Program-made: the position numbers and the translations under genes
Assembly (NCBI GenBank): GCA_905221605.1
Contig: CAJNDS010002111.1
Span: 127,001 to 191,000 of the forward strand
Origin: Symbiodinium natans
Lineage: Eukaryota; Sar; Dinophyceae; Suessiales; Symbiodiniaceae
Reading direction: 5' to 3'
DNA: 64,000 bases
The notes under the pieces: generated by a model
Seen by the model: only the letters and a program-made list of their open reading frames with translations
Told to the model about the DNA's origin: nothing
The model's database searches: none
Shown: in pieces, positions 49,646-59,579 of the stretch
Layout of the letters: each line of letters starts with the position of its first letter
Position numbering within the stretch: the first letter of the stretch is position 1

Positions 49646-50225
49646 GCCGACTACACTCTTGGGAAGTCCTACAGACAGACACGAAGAACCAAACATTGGG
49701 TCCCCCACGCGTCGTGCATCTTCGTGGTTTTGGAGTTTAGGGGGAGCTTCAGAGGGCGGCAGAGTTAAGATTTCTTCCTCCCCCGGCCCACGCAGGCACG
49801 CGCTCCCAGCCCATCCCCCAAACTCCCAACACCCCAACAACACCCTGAAGCGCAAAGAGCCCCACACCCCAAACCTGATCAGATCCGTCAACCCTTGATC
49901 CTCAAAACCCCACCCTTCATCCCCACTGAAGCTCCGAAAGCTCAACTCCCTTGACTCCCACCGCCCTGCTGAGCTGAACCTCCATCCTCTCCAAGCGGAG
50001 TGTAGAGCTGGAGCTATCCGGGTGAAGGCGTGTAGGATGTGTGGCTCAGGGTTTAGGGCTTGGGGTTTCGGTCTGAGAATCTCCCAAAAGCCTCAACAAG
50101 TTTCACAGGCTGAGCCTTCACAAGCTTTGTGGAGCTCTTCAAAACTTCGTGGGTTTTGCGACTTGGGCATCTAGGGCCTGAATGCAGGGCCTGGGGTCTC
50201 TAGGAAAGCCGCTACAAGCTCCCGA

Positions 50226-50276
50226 AGACCTAAACCCTAAACCCCAAACCCTAAACCCTAACCCTAAACCCTCCCT
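50226..50276 (-). repeat. short (CCCTAAA)n array
   Basis: About six units. Confidence 0.88.
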
Positions 50277-50376
50277 AAACCCAAACCCAAAACCTTACAG
50301 GTGAAAGCCTCAACCTTGGCAGATGGGTCAGTATTCACCCAAGAATAGGGGGTAGGGGGTACCCCTCCAACCCGCC

Positions 50377-50378
<2 letters not shown>

Positions 50379-50408
<30 letters not shown>

Positions 50409-50409
50409 A
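50379..50409. repeat. poly-C/poly-A tract
   Basis: About 19 C then 11 A, like the tract at 2411. Confidence 0.95.
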
Positions 50410-50489
50410 GAAAAACTAAACAACACATGCAATCCATAACATGGGACACCCCAAAAAGGGTTTCTACCCTATTTTCGGAAGCCCTCAAT

Positions 50490-50592
50490 ACCCCAAACCC
50501 TGAACCCCAAACCCCTAAACCCCTTCACCCCCAAACACCTAAACCCTAAACCCTAAACCCCAAACACCTAAACCCTAAACCCTAAACCCTAT
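50490..50592 (-). repeat. telomere-type (CCCTAAA)n array, degenerate left
   Basis: AACCCCAAACACCTAAACCC is repeated twice, then perfect CCCTAAA. Confidence 0.88.
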
Positions 50593-50695
50593 GTTTCCGG
50601 AACCCCGGCAGCTGAACCTGGGCTCCTGACTCGGCGGAGGAGCGGTTCCGGTCTCCCAGCTGCTCCATGAGCTGCCTCTGGTTAAGGGTGTAAGG
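50593..50695 (-). pseudogene. coding-like fragment
   Basis: The minus strand reads QRQLMEQLGDRNRSSAESGA. CCCTAAA arrays lie on both sides. Confidence 0.43.
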
Positions 50696-50699
50696 TTGC

Positions 50700-50757
50700 C
50701 TTAAACCCTAAACCCTAAACCCCTAAACCCCTAAACCCCTAACCCCCTAACCCCCCC
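50700..50757 (-). repeat. CCCTAAA/CCCCTAA array
   Basis: Passes from CCCTAAA 7-mers to CCCCTAA 8-mers and a C run. Confidence 0.9.
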
Positions 50758-50876
50758 CAAAACCCTCTTCTGCTTAACAAAGGAGACAATCAGAACAAAG
50801 GCCCAGGCTGCAGCTGCTCTTCAAGGCGTTCCACTTCCGCACCGAGCCGGGCAGCCTCAACCGCGGCCTGCGCTAG
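50758..50876 (-). pseudogene. coding-like fragment between telomere arrays (capped fragment 16)
   Basis: The minus strand reads AQAAVEAARLGAEVERLEEQ, a clear coiled-coil heptad pattern. CCCTAAA on the left, TTTAGTTTAGG on the right. Confidence 0.5.
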
Positions 50877-51025
50877 GGTTTAGTTTAGGATTCAGGGTTC
50901 AGGGTTTATAGGGCTTGAGGATGTTTGGGGTTCAGGGTTTGGGGCTTAAAGGGTTTAGGATTTAGGGGTTTGGGGTTCGGGGATTTAGGGTTTAGGGTTT
51001 GGGGATTTAGGGTTTTTGGGGCTGT
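50877..51025 (+). repeat. degenerate TTTAGGG region
   Basis: TTCAGGG, TTTAGGATTTAGGGGTTTGGGG and related words. Confidence 0.7.
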
Positions 51026-51428
51026 AGGGTTTCGGAGGTTGAGGGGTCTTGGGGTTTTGAAGTTGTAGGGGATAGGGCTTTCTAGGGGGCAGGGCGACTC
51101 CGCGGTGGGGCCGTTAGGGCTTTCATAGTAGTTCTGGGGGGTTTTTCTTGCTTTACAGGTGGTAGGGCTTAGGGTTGTCCTAGGACCCAGGACTTCTGAA
51201 GGGTTATCAATGTAGAGCTTTTGGGGTTTAGAGCTTGGTGGGGTGTATGGGGGCCGGAGGGAAGGAGAGGGGGGAGCCGGAGTTTGGAGGTAGGGTTGGA
51301 GGTTGTTGGCATCTCAACCGGACCCTGAATTCCTGATCCCTAAGCCCTGCCAGTCTACGGGATGGGCACCCTGAACCAGTTTCGCAGTATTCTTCTGTGG
51401 GTTGCGGTCAAGAGGATCTCACTTAGGA
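51026..51428. other. T/G-rich region, no gene recognised
   Basis: Probably further eroded telomere-like sequence at its left; nothing else. Confidence 0.4.
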
Positions 51429-51476
51429 GTTGGGATGTTCCCCCTTATACTGACAGTCCTGAATGGGGATTCCAGT
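51429..51476. mobile_element. MITE family B, half copy
   Basis: GTTGGGATGTTCCCCCTTAT and ACAGTCCTGAATGGGGATT; the right half is missing. Confidence 0.65.
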
Positions 51477-51569
51477 ACCCTCTGTTATTCTTCCAGCACC
51501 ACCCTGAGCCCCAAATCCCCACACCCCCTGAACCCAAGGCCCGATGGACATGGGCTTGTCCCGAATATT

Positions 51570-51920
51570 GTCATCGTTTGTTTTCTACTCCTCATCGTTT
51601 TACAGCGTTTGCACACAAAACACAATGTCTTTGGCTAAAATTCTTATCGTTTTACAGTGATTGCGTACGACAAGGTCATGCTTCTGGGTACATGGCTGGC
51701 TTGCGTTCCAAAGCCTAGGTGGCTTCAACATCGAACCTACAGCCGTGGGTTTGAAGGGTTAACGGGTTTATTTAGAGTCGAGCCCCCAAACCTGAACAAC
51801 CCATCGGCCCTCAGAGCCAGAGACCCCGAAATGAGGTTTCTGAGGGGGGTTCACCCAGACAGTAAAAACCCTGCAAAATGTTATCGTTGTTTTTTACTCC
51901 TTATCGTTTTACAAGCTAAA
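51570..51920. repeat. repeated CATCGTTTT/TATCGTTTTACA phrases
   Basis: CTCATCGTTTTACAGCGTTTGC, TTATCGTTTTACAGTGATTGC and CTTATCGTTTTACAAGC recur at about 51590, 51645 and 51900 with TGTTTT(C/T)TACTCC before two of them. This suggests a diverged direct duplication. Confidence 0.55.
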
Positions 51921-52089
51921 CGCTACTCAGGCGCACTCCTTTCTAAACCGCAAGCCGCGGGGTCATTTTACAACCCGTCCTTACCCTAAACCCTAAACCC
52001 TAGGTCGGGCCTTTTTGTCGGCCCGCTGCTGCAGCTCGGCCCGGGCGGCCTACAAGCAAGAATTTGACCGCCAAACGGGGGATCGTGAC

Positions 52090-52205
52090 CTACTAATTGC
52101 TTAAGAACCCCGAAAAAACACAAAAATGAAAACGTTCTTCCTCATTAAGGACAAATATAGGGATTATTATTTGTTATTCTTTTCGGGGTAGCAAATAATA
52201 GTGAC
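52090..52205. mobile_element. MITE family C, full copy
   Basis: CTACTAATTGCTTAAGAACC at the left; TTCGGGGTAGCAAATAATAG at the right. Confidence 0.7.
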
Positions 52206-52436
52206 TGGGATAACTTCTGTTATCAGTGATTCTAGCCTCATGCTGAGGTACTTACAGCCCTGCTTACGTAGTCGTGGCTAAACCTTAAACCCTAAACCCC
52301 AAAACCCGCTTACGTAGTCAGGGCGTAGTCCTGAACCTTCACACCTAGGTCTTGGCCCCTGGGGCGAAGAATCTGTGGAAGGTTTGAGGTTGGACGTTTT
52401 CTACTACGCCGAGGTGGCCTCAACGGAAGTGGTTCT

Positions 52437-52660
52437 ACACACTCTCACTCTCACTCTCACCTCTCACCTCTCACCTCTCACCTCTCACCTCTCACCTCTC
52501 ACCTCTCACCTCTCACCTCTCACCTCTCACCTCTCACCTCTCACCTCTCACCTCTCACCTCTCACCTCTCACCTCTCACCTCTCACTCTCACTCTCTCAG
52601 TCTCACTCTCACTCTCTCACTCTCACTCTCTCTGTCTCTCTCTCTTTCTTTCTTTCTAGG
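52437..52660. repeat. (TCTCACC)n minisatellite and (CT)n tract
   Basis: About 18 tandem CTCTCAC 7-mers (52458-52586), then CTCACT and CT repeats. Confidence 0.96.
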
Positions 52661-53048
52661 GGCTTGGGGTCAGCGCCCCGGGCATCTTTGCCCGCCCCTG
52701 TTTCGGGGTGGTTGCGGTTGGAGTCTGGTGCCCGGGTGTCCTCTGCCGACTGTTACCCCCCCCCCCCTCTCTGTTATGGCCCTTATGTCGGCAGCGTGGT
52801 TCCCCGGCCCCCGACCTGACGTGAAACCTGCAGTCAACGACCCCTGCTATGTCCCCCTAACCCTCAACCTCAAGTACGAAGTACGAAGAACGAACCAAGC
52901 CTCTGAACGCCCCCTCCCCACAGGGTTCCTCCTTGACTGCTGTAAAGGTGAGACGACGGGGTCGTGAGGGCAATTCGGGCTCAGGTACTTCACAGACACA
53001 CCCCCTTAAGGCGTAGCAACAAGAACAGTGCCCCCGTCTAGGTCAAAT

Positions 53049-53830
53049 CTACTCGAGCCCCGCATGCTCTCGTCTACGTCTGTGCTCATCCGGCAGACTC
53101 AGTAGCTCTTGTCCTGCTGGTAGCCCCCCAGCCCGTCTTCTGCTGGGCGTCCCACCGCTGCGTGCCACTCGTCTTCGGAAAGGTGGCCCCCCACTTCTTG
53201 ATCTTCGGGTTCTTTGCCCCCATCCCAGGCGTCTTCTTTGCTTCGACCGTCTTCTCGCTGCTGCCTCCCCTCTCTGCGCCTCCCCCCTCCTGCGGACTGG
53301 CCCTTCGAACTGGGCCGGTGTCAGCGTGGAGCTCAGCGGTGGTGGTGGGCTCCACGGGACGGTGGCTTGGGTGCCTGGCCCCCCCGCCCCCGTTGTGTTC
53401 GGCAGTGCATTGCCGTGCCCCCCTTCCACCCCTCCATCCAGGTCGCAGATCTCCGTCTCAGTGTCCTTGCCATTGTCACGATCATGTAGTTCTTCTTCGG
53501 GTGGCGGCAGCTCGCGATGTTCTTCCGCGCCCCCCCCTCCCCTGCCCCTGCCGCCTCCAACTGCCCCCCTCCCTGGCCCTTCTGTGTGGTGTTCGGGTGG
53601 TGGTGGTGGTGGTGGGTGCGCCCCCTCCCCGCTGTCGCCAGGCGTGTCTTCGATCGCCAGGAGTTCTTCCCCCCATAATTAGGTCGGCGCTCCACTCATC
53701 CAGGGCCCCGAGTGCCGCTTGCACTTGTTGTCTGACCTCCCCGCCGGTGAAGGGCAGCAGGTGTCGGAGAATGCCTCTCGCTCGCATTGCTGGGTGTCCC
53801 CCCGTTTGCTGTCTCTCTCTCTCTCTCTCT
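53049..53830 (-). pseudogene. decayed retroelement-like or low-complexity coding region
   Basis: On the minus strand a protein-like frame reads GGEVRQQVQAALGALDEWSA, then after a G6 run (53669-53674) the adjacent frame continues EELLAIEDTPGDSGEGAH and a Pro-rich, acidic stretch down to about 53350. A third frame carries the Lys-rich VEAKKTPGMGAKNPKIKKWG (53150-53260). No single frame links the pieces, so at least two frameshifts would be needed. The order of charged, Pro-rich and basic parts recalls a gag-like protein, but no catalytic motif is present. Plus-strand frames here are shadows. Confidence 0.35.
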
Positions 53831-53865
53831 CGCTCTCTCTCTCTCTCACTCTCTCTCTCTCTCTC
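53812..53865. repeat. (CT)n microsatellite
   Basis: About 25 CT units with a few interruptions. Confidence 0.95.
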
Positions 53866-53983
53866 GTCTTCTTCTTCTTCTTCTTCTTCTTCTTCTTCTT
53901 CTTCTTCTTCTTCTTCTTCTTCTTCTTCTTCTTCTTCTTCTTCTTCTTCTTCTTCTTCTCTTCTTCTTCTTCTTCTTCTTCTT
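53866..53983. repeat. (CTT)n trinucleotide expansion, about 39 units
   Basis: Almost uninterrupted TTC/CTT. It gives poly-Glu, poly-Leu and poly-Phe in different frames, all artefacts unless the minus-strand region is expressed. Confidence 0.97.
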
Positions 53984-53999
53984 CGCGGCTTGAGGGGAG

Positions 54000-54017
54000 T
54001 GCCCCCCCCCCCCCCCC
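54000..54017 (-). repeat. poly-C run
   Basis: About 16 C. Confidence 0.9.
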
Positions 54018-54119
54018 GTGCTCGAAGCGCGCCCAGAATGCGTCCGAAGTCCGTGTGATACTTTCGCGTGGGGACTGTGAACACTTCCATAACCAACTCT
54101 CTCTCTCTCTCTCTCTTAG

Positions 54120-55135
54120 CTCACTGCGGGGGCATTCAGGCTACTGACCATAACTCTTGCAGAACCACGGAGGCATGTCAGGTAGCGACTCAGACAAGGC
54201 TTTAGTTAAGGCTTGGGCGTCTCCAGATCGACCAGAAGACCCAGCCTCCTCCTCACACCTGACGCGCTCCAGCTCCGAGCGTGCCTGCTTCCGCTCCCCG
54301 CGCGCACGGGATTTGTAGATTCGAATCACGGTGGGGATCGGAGCTCAAAAGCCGATGCACTCAACATGTCATTGAGATTTAAAGCTCTTTGGGGGATCTC
54401 TAGACTCTAGCACAACATCCTGAGTTTCCCGAGCACCATCATCGAACACCAAACAACTTCAGCAAACCTACTTCAGCCGTTGAAGCCGAATCTCCAGCAT
54501 AGTCAGTGCAACCACGAATCACTCGCACCCCAGCCCACTCGCCGCACAGAGTCAACCCCTCAGCTCCTACAGTGCACACCGGAAAGTTTGTCCGAAACTG
54601 GTCCTAAACCCTTTAAACATCAAACCCAGAAACCTTTAATCCAAAACCCTGAAACCCAATGCAACCCCCCCCCCCCCGTTTGGCATCCCCTCCCTCCCCA
54701 CGATCCCTTCCCAAGCACGGCAGCCGCGCAGACGACTGTCCAGCCCGTGCGGCTTGAAGGTCAGATTCCAGGCGCTGAACGATGGTCTTCTCCTCGGTCT
54801 CTGGATTAGTATGATATTATTGTATTTTCATGTCTTATTGTATATATACTGAAATATTCTTATCATACTATGGTTGTGAGATGTTTAGATTCTGGTGATG
54901 ATATTAGTAAGTCTGCATATTGTCAGGGATTAGGTGGCTTGGAGTCTTAGAGTTTGGGCTTGTTGTTCGGGCCTTGGGTTTTCGGGTCCGTGGCTTTGAG
55001 AATGCCGCAGGCCCCTCATGCGAACGAATTTCCGAGGTCAGACTCGAAACTGCTCGGGCCCGAATTCAACCTTAAACTCCCCAAGCAAAAAACATCCCTC
55101 AGTCCCTAAACCCTAAACTTCCTGAACCCTCAGTT
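54120..55135. other. mostly unique region, no gene recognised
   Basis: A 109-codon plus frame (54480-54809) is Pro/Gln/Ser-rich, with no domain. An AT-rich patch at 54810-54930 resembles the island at 62.2 kb. Confidence 0.4.
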
Positions 55136-55137
55136 TG

Positions 55138-55232
55138 CTTCCTAGTTGTCCAGTACCTAGGGGAACTAAAGGTTAACCTTTGGGATGATAAGGGGATTAT
55201 ATCACCCCAAAAAGGTTAAACGTTACCTACTC
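55138..55232. mobile_element. possible MITE (family I, copy 1)
   Basis: GTACCTAGGGGAACTAAAGGTTAACCTTT at the left and CCCCAAAAAGGTTAAACGTTACCTAC at the right are partly inverted. Confidence 0.35.
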
Positions 55233-55327
55233 CCAAACCCCAAACCCCAAACCCCAAACCCCAAACCCCAAACCCCAAACCCCAAACCCCAAACCCTAAA
55301 CCCTAAACCCTAAACCCTAAACCTTGC
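55233..55327 (-). repeat. (CCCCAAA)n then (CCCTAAA)n array
   Basis: About nine pure CCCCAAA units then four CCCTAAA, a variant block adjoining canonical repeats. Confidence 0.95.
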
Positions 55328-55424
55328 TGAACCCTCAGATTGCTTTGGGTGCTCTGAAGGCTTCGGGTAGCAAACGCCGGGGCCGAGGCCATGAGCAGCG
55401 CAGCCTGCGCCTGGCGCTGCTTTT
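55328..55424 (+). pseudogene. coding-like fragment between telomere arrays (capped fragment 17)
   Basis: The plus strand reads NPQIALGALKASGSKRRGRG followed by HEQRSLRLALL. CCCTAAA on the left, TTGAGGG/TTTAGGG on the right. Confidence 0.42.
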
Positions 55425-55484
55425 AAGGGTTGAGGGTTGAGGGTTGAGGGTTTAGGGTTTAGGGTTTAGGGTTTAGGGTTTGGT
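55425..55484 (+). repeat. telomere-type array
   Basis: Three TTGAGGG units then five TTTAGGG. Confidence 0.92.
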
Positions 55485-55889
55485 TTTGGAGTTGGGAGCT
55501 GGGAGGCTGTTAGGGGTCTAGGTTTTGGGCTGGAGGGTCTTGGGGTTTAGGGTTAGGGTTTTGGGTTTATGGGAGTTTTAGGGTTTTAGGATTCAGGGTT
55601 TTAAAAATCTAGGGTTTTAGGGTTGAGGCTTTGTAGGGGTTTGGGCTTCAACAGGCTTCGGGGATTAGGGTGCCTGAGTCCCGAAGTGGGCAGAAGACCT
55701 CATCGTCTTTGGGGTGTTGGCCCTTACAACCCACTTAAGAACTTCCCTGAACCCCCAGAAATGATAGGATATCCAGGATTGCCAAGGCTTCAGAACCCCT
55801 GAGGCCCTCAACCACAACTATGAGACCTCAACTCACCCCCCAATCATCAAAGACCCTGCCAGTGTTCGGCCCCACATTGAGACCTTTCA

Positions 55890-56010
55890 CATCCCTAAAC
55901 CCTACTCCCTAAACCCTAATCCCTTGAACCCTAAACCCTTAAACCCTAAACCCTAACCGCTAAATCCCAACCTTTAAACCCTAAACCCTAAAATCCTAAA
56001 CCTCAATGGA
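55890..56010 (-). repeat. degenerate (CCCTAAA)n region
   Basis: CCCTAAA words with TCCCT and CCGCTAAA drift. Confidence 0.75.
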
Positions 56011-56051
56011 AGCCCCAAGTTAAGACCTCTCGACCCCCCTGAATGCTGTCC

Positions 56052-56164
56052 TTTTCTTAGCTGCTGAGTTCAGAAGCCCCAAAAAAGTGTACACTCTCAG
56101 TTCTATACGGGGGGTTATAGTATCCCCAAAAAGTGTAAAGTGTACTCACTCAGCTACTAGGTTT
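56052..56164. mobile_element. possible MITE (family I, copy 2)
   Basis: TTAGCTGCTGAGTTC at the left and CTCACTCAGCTACTAGG at the right are inverted; CCCCAAAAAGTGTA occurs twice inside. Confidence 0.4.
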
Positions 56165-56250
56165 GCGAGCTGAGGGGCGGTGTCGGCACGCGACTGCTGC
56201 TGCGCGACCTCGAGTGTTGGGCGGGAGGTGGAGGACATGGGCTTTAGGGT
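56165..56250 (-). pseudogene. coding-like fragment, one cap
   Basis: The minus strand reads MSSTSRPTLEVAQQQSRADT. TTTAGGG lies on the right only. Confidence 0.4.
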
Positions 56251-56255
56251 CGGTT

Positions 56256-56355
56256 TAGGGTTTAGGGTTTAGGGTTTAGGGTTTAGGGTTTAGGGTTTAG
56301 GGTTTAGGGTTTAGGGTTTAGGGTTTAGGGTTTAGGGTTTAGGGTTTAGGGTTTG
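56256..56355 (+). repeat. telomere-type (TTTAGGG)n array
   Basis: About 14 perfect units. Confidence 0.95.
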
Positions 56356-56708
56356 CTGTATTAGGGCGTAGATGCTGTGGAGGTTAGGTTTTGGCACAAC
56401 ATGAGGCGCGAAGAGCAGCTCTGGCCCGATGGCGGAGGGCCATCTCACACCTTTCTCCCACCCCACGCCGTCCGATGCGGCAAAGCCACCCAAACCTATG
56501 CCTTCTAGGGCTTAGGCCTAAACTCAAGTCAATTGCTTACTTACAACAAAACTGCCTTCCTTCCGTCACGAATGGTCGCCAGGCCAGGTTTCCTATTTTC
56601 GGAGCCCCCGAAGATGTGGGCGATGGAAGCTGCCCTTTGCAGCTCCCAGCCTCGGCCCGTGGGGGCAGTTGCTTGGGGCAGCTGCTCTTTGGGCTTTTGA
56701 AGCTTCGG
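56356..56708. other. unique region, no gene recognised
   Basis: A 107-codon plus frame (56391-56714) is basic at the start and Gly-rich at the end; no domain. Confidence 0.35.
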
Positions 56709-56766
56709 GTTTAGGGTTTAGGGTTTAGGGTTCAGGGTTCAGGGTTTAGGGTTCAGGGTTTAGGGC
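56709..56766 (+). repeat. telomere-type (TTTAGGG/TTCAGGG)n array
   Basis: About eight units. Confidence 0.92.
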
Positions 56767-56876
56767 TACATGGAACTACCTCTCACTGGCTGCACTGCCA
56801 CACCTAGCAGAGTCCGTCACCTGTTCGTTGAGCTGCTCTTCCCGGCGCTGCGCAGCATGCAGGGCCACCTCTGAGG
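56767..56876 (-). pseudogene. coding-like fragment, coiled-coil-like
   Basis: The minus strand reads SEVALHAAQRREEQLNEQVT, with an upstream-open frame to the array. TTTAGGG lies on both sides. Confidence 0.48.
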
Positions 56877-56898
56877 GTTTAGGGTTTAGGGTTTAGTG
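56877..56898 (+). repeat. minimal (TTTAGGG)3
   Basis: Three units. Confidence 0.8.
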
Positions 56899-56910
56899 GT
56901 TCAAGGGTTT

Positions 56911-57020
56911 ACTCCTATTTGCTTAAGAACCCCCACAAAATGACAAATAATAGTCCCTATAGTACCCTTATGAGGAAGAATATTTGTGTTTTTGGGGGGG
57001 TTCTTCAGCAATTGGTAGTT
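56911..57020. mobile_element. MITE family C, full copy
   Basis: CTCCTATTTGCTTAAGAACC at the left; GGGGTTCTTCAGCAATTGG at the right; interior AATAATAGTCCCTATA. Confidence 0.73.
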
Positions 57021-57499
57021 TAGAGCCTTGGGACTTAGGGTTTAGGATAGGGGCTCAGGGTTTTTTTGGGTTCTGGGTTGAGGGTTAGGGTTTGAGGCCG
57101 CATGCCAGCCGTAATTATGAAGGGTTAATAAACATGAGATCTGCACATAGTCTGCACTTTTGCGTCTACCCTTTGCGCTCTTGATGCTGCAATGTGAGAC
57201 GACTGAGTCAAACAGGGGCGTTCGCGCCAGGCGACAAACCACTATTTGGGGGGGGATACCATGACTGACCGTGGGCATCGTCGAGTCGTCGAGTTCCGTT
57301 CATCACCAAGTGAAACCAATCAATCAAAGCGGACAGAAACATACCCTACCACACGAGAAGCTCCACGAACCCCACCTCCGCACTTCCGAAAAAAGTAGCT
57401 GCTGGCACTGGAAGGCAGGCCCCAGAGCAAGTGACCCCAACGTCACAAGTCCTCAAAAACCATCAACCTCCTGCCCTTTAAAATTAGGAGAGCCTCTAC
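57021..57499. other. unique region, no gene recognised
   Basis: Short frames on both strands; nothing supported. Confidence 0.4.
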
Positions 57500-57566
57500 C
57501 CTAAACCCTAAACCCTAAACCCTAAACCCTAAACCCTAAACCCTAAACCCTAAACCCTAAACCCTC
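57500..57566 (-). repeat. telomere-type (CCCTAAA)n array
   Basis: Nine perfect units. Confidence 0.95.
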
Positions 57567-57715
57567 TACACTTAGGCTCTGAAGAATCCAACCCACGCCG
57601 CAGCCCTATGTAAACCATTGTAAAGACCAAGGGTTTCGAACCACTTCGACCACGCCTCCCGCTCGGATGCCAAGGACTCTGCACGAGCAAGCTCCTTCAG
57701 CTTCGGCTCCGTGGA
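57567..57715 (-). pseudogene. coding-like fragment between telomere arrays (capped fragment 18)
   Basis: The minus strand reads TEPKLKELARAESLASEREA and continues WSKWFETLGLYNG; about 48 codons without a stop. The clearest protein-like fragment in the window. CCCTAAA on the left, TTTAGGG on the right; no family recognised. Confidence 0.53.
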
Positions 57716-57876
57716 GTTTAGGGTTTAGGGTTTAGGGTTTGGGGTTTGGGGTTTAGGGTTTAGGGTTTAGGGTTTAGGGTTTAGGGTTTAGGGTTTAGGG
57801 TTTGGGGTTTAGGGTTTAGGGTTTAGGGTTTAGGGTTTAGGGTTTAGGGTTTAGGGTTTAGGGTTTAGGGTTTAGG
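57716..57876 (+). repeat. telomere-type (TTTAGGG)n array
   Basis: About 23 units, three TTTGGGG. Confidence 0.95.
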
Positions 57877-57913
57877 AGGTTCATGGTTAGTTATAGGTAG
57901 GGTGAGAAGTACC
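57873..57913. mobile_element. MITE family A, left-end fragment
   Basis: TTAGGAGGTTCATGGTTAGT followed by TATAGGTAGGGTGAGAAGTAC; the rest is replaced by the satellite. Again the end lies in a TTTAGG unit. Confidence 0.65.
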
Positions 57914-59036
57914 TGGGGCTTTGGGCTCAACATGTCGCTGGAGGGTTCCGGGCTGTCCCGCCGAGTGCTACTGATGCTCCGGGCTGTTGCGGCTGATGCT
58001 CGTGATGCGCGGGCGGGCTGGGGTGACAAGTCGCCGCCGTCGCGGCTGATGCTCATGATGCTGGGGCTTTGGGCTCAACATGTCGCTGGAGGGTTCCGGG
58101 CTGTCCCGCCGAATGCTACTGATGCTCCGGGCTGTTGCGGCTGATGCTCGTGATGCGCGGGCGGGCTGGGGTGACAAGTCGCCGCCGTCGCGGCTGATGC
58201 TCATGATGCTGGGGCTTTGGGCTCAACATATCGCTGGAGGGTTCCGGGCTGTCCCGCCGAGTGCTACTGATGCTCCGGGCTGTTGCGGCTGATGCTCGTG
58301 ATGCGCGAGCGGGCTGGGGTGACAAGTCGCCGCCGTCGCGGCTGATGCTCATGATGCTGGGGCTTTGGGCTCAACAAGGGTTCCGGGTTGTCCCGCCGAA
58401 TGCTACTGATGCTCCGGGCTGTTGCGGCTGATGCTCGTGATGGCGGGCGGGCTGGGGTGACAAGTCGCCGCCGTCGCGGCTGATGCTCATGATGCTGGGG
58501 CTTTGGGCTCAACATGTCGCTGGAGGGTTCCGGGCTGTCCCGCCGAATGCTACTGATGCTCCGGGCTGTTGCGGCTGATGCTCGTGATGCGCGGGCGGGC
58601 TGGGGTGACAAGTCGCCGCCGTCGCGGCTGATGCTCATGATGCTGGGGCTTTGGGCTCAACATGTCGCTGGAGGGTTCCGGGCTGTCCCGCCGAATGCTA
58701 CTGATGCTCCGGGCTGTTGCGGCTGATGCTCGTGATGCGCGGACGGGCTGGGGTGACAAGTCGCGGCCGTCGCGGCTGATGCTCATGATGCTGGGGCTTT
58801 GGGCTCAACATGTCGCTGGAGGGTTCCGGGCTGTCCCGCCGAATGCTACTGATGCTCCGGGCTGTTGCAGCTGATGCTCGTGATGCGCTCGCGGGCTGGG
58901 GTGACAAGTCGCCACCGTCGCGGCTGATGCTCATGATGCTGGGGCTTGGGCTCAACATGTCGCTGGAGGGTTCCGGGCTGTCCCGCCGGATGCTACTGAT
59001 GCTCCGGGCTGTCGCGGCTGATGCTCGTGATGCTAG
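57914..59036 (+). repeat. 148-bp satellite, eight copies
   Basis: The unit begins GGGGCTTTGGGCTCAACATG; TCGCTGGAGG recurs at a 148-bp period (57935, 58083, 58231, 58517, 58665, 58813, 58960). The fourth copy lacks about 10 bp (138 bp). Copies differ by only a few substitutions. Both strands stay open over 70-150 codons, and the period is not a multiple of three, so the frame rotates with each unit; these frames are not called genes. Confidence 0.95.
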
Positions 59037-59449
59037 TTTAGGCTTAAAGTTAAAGGCATGTTGGTTTAGGGCTTGGGGCTCACGAGGGTCTCCTCCCGAA
59101 GTTGCGCATTCACGCTCTTCTCCTTCTCTGCCTGCAAGAGGGGTCCTACTGTTCAACCCTGTTTAGCCCTCGAACTGCCCACCCTCCTTAACAAACCCTA
59201 CGCCGCAGTTCCCACCAGAATCTTGCGTAACCCAAGACCCACCCCTAGCCCCAGGCTTAGATTCCAGAACGTCCCTCGCCAAGTCGTCTGGTATCCCCAA
59301 CCCCCCAAAACACGACCCGGATGGGGAGCATCGCACGATGCTAGTTGGGGATCCGCTGCCTCTTGGGCACCAGTACGGCCCATGCAATGGGTTAAGGGTC
59401 AGGATGGCCCGGACCCACCATTCAGGAGCCAAGTACTATCGGGCCTTTA
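59037..59449. other. unique region, no gene recognised
   Basis: A 125-codon plus frame (59073-59450) and minus frames of 61-89 codons overlap; none has a domain. Confidence 0.35.
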
Positions 59450-59552
59450 ATTTATTGATGGCTTAGAACCCGGTTTTGGGGGTTCAGATAGTATAGTTGT
59501 CTAGGAACCATAAGAGGATCCTACTAGCCATTGTTCCGACCTTTAGAGTATG
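59450..59552. mobile_element. MITE family D, diverged copy
   Basis: GATGGCTTAGAACCCGGTTTTGGGGGTTCA and CTACTAGCCATTGTTCCGACC match D in order. Confidence 0.5.
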
Positions 59553-59579
59553 AGAGAGGGAGGGGATGGCCTGCTGCAC

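Noticed and set aside
53719-54147. Frames with poly-Phe, poly-Leu, poly-Ser or poly-Glu
   Set aside because: They come from the CTT expansion and CT tract and change identity with frame.
54290-54350. tRNA gene (a TTCGAATC-like T-loop)
   Set aside because: No acceptor stem, D-arm or anticodon arm could be placed around it.
57914-59036. CRISPR array
   Set aside because: Units are 148 bp and near-identical throughout, with no repeat/spacer alternation, and the setting is eukaryotic.
57902-59166. Several 70-152 codon genes on both strands
   Set aside because: All are copies of the 148-bp satellite, with the frame rotating between units.
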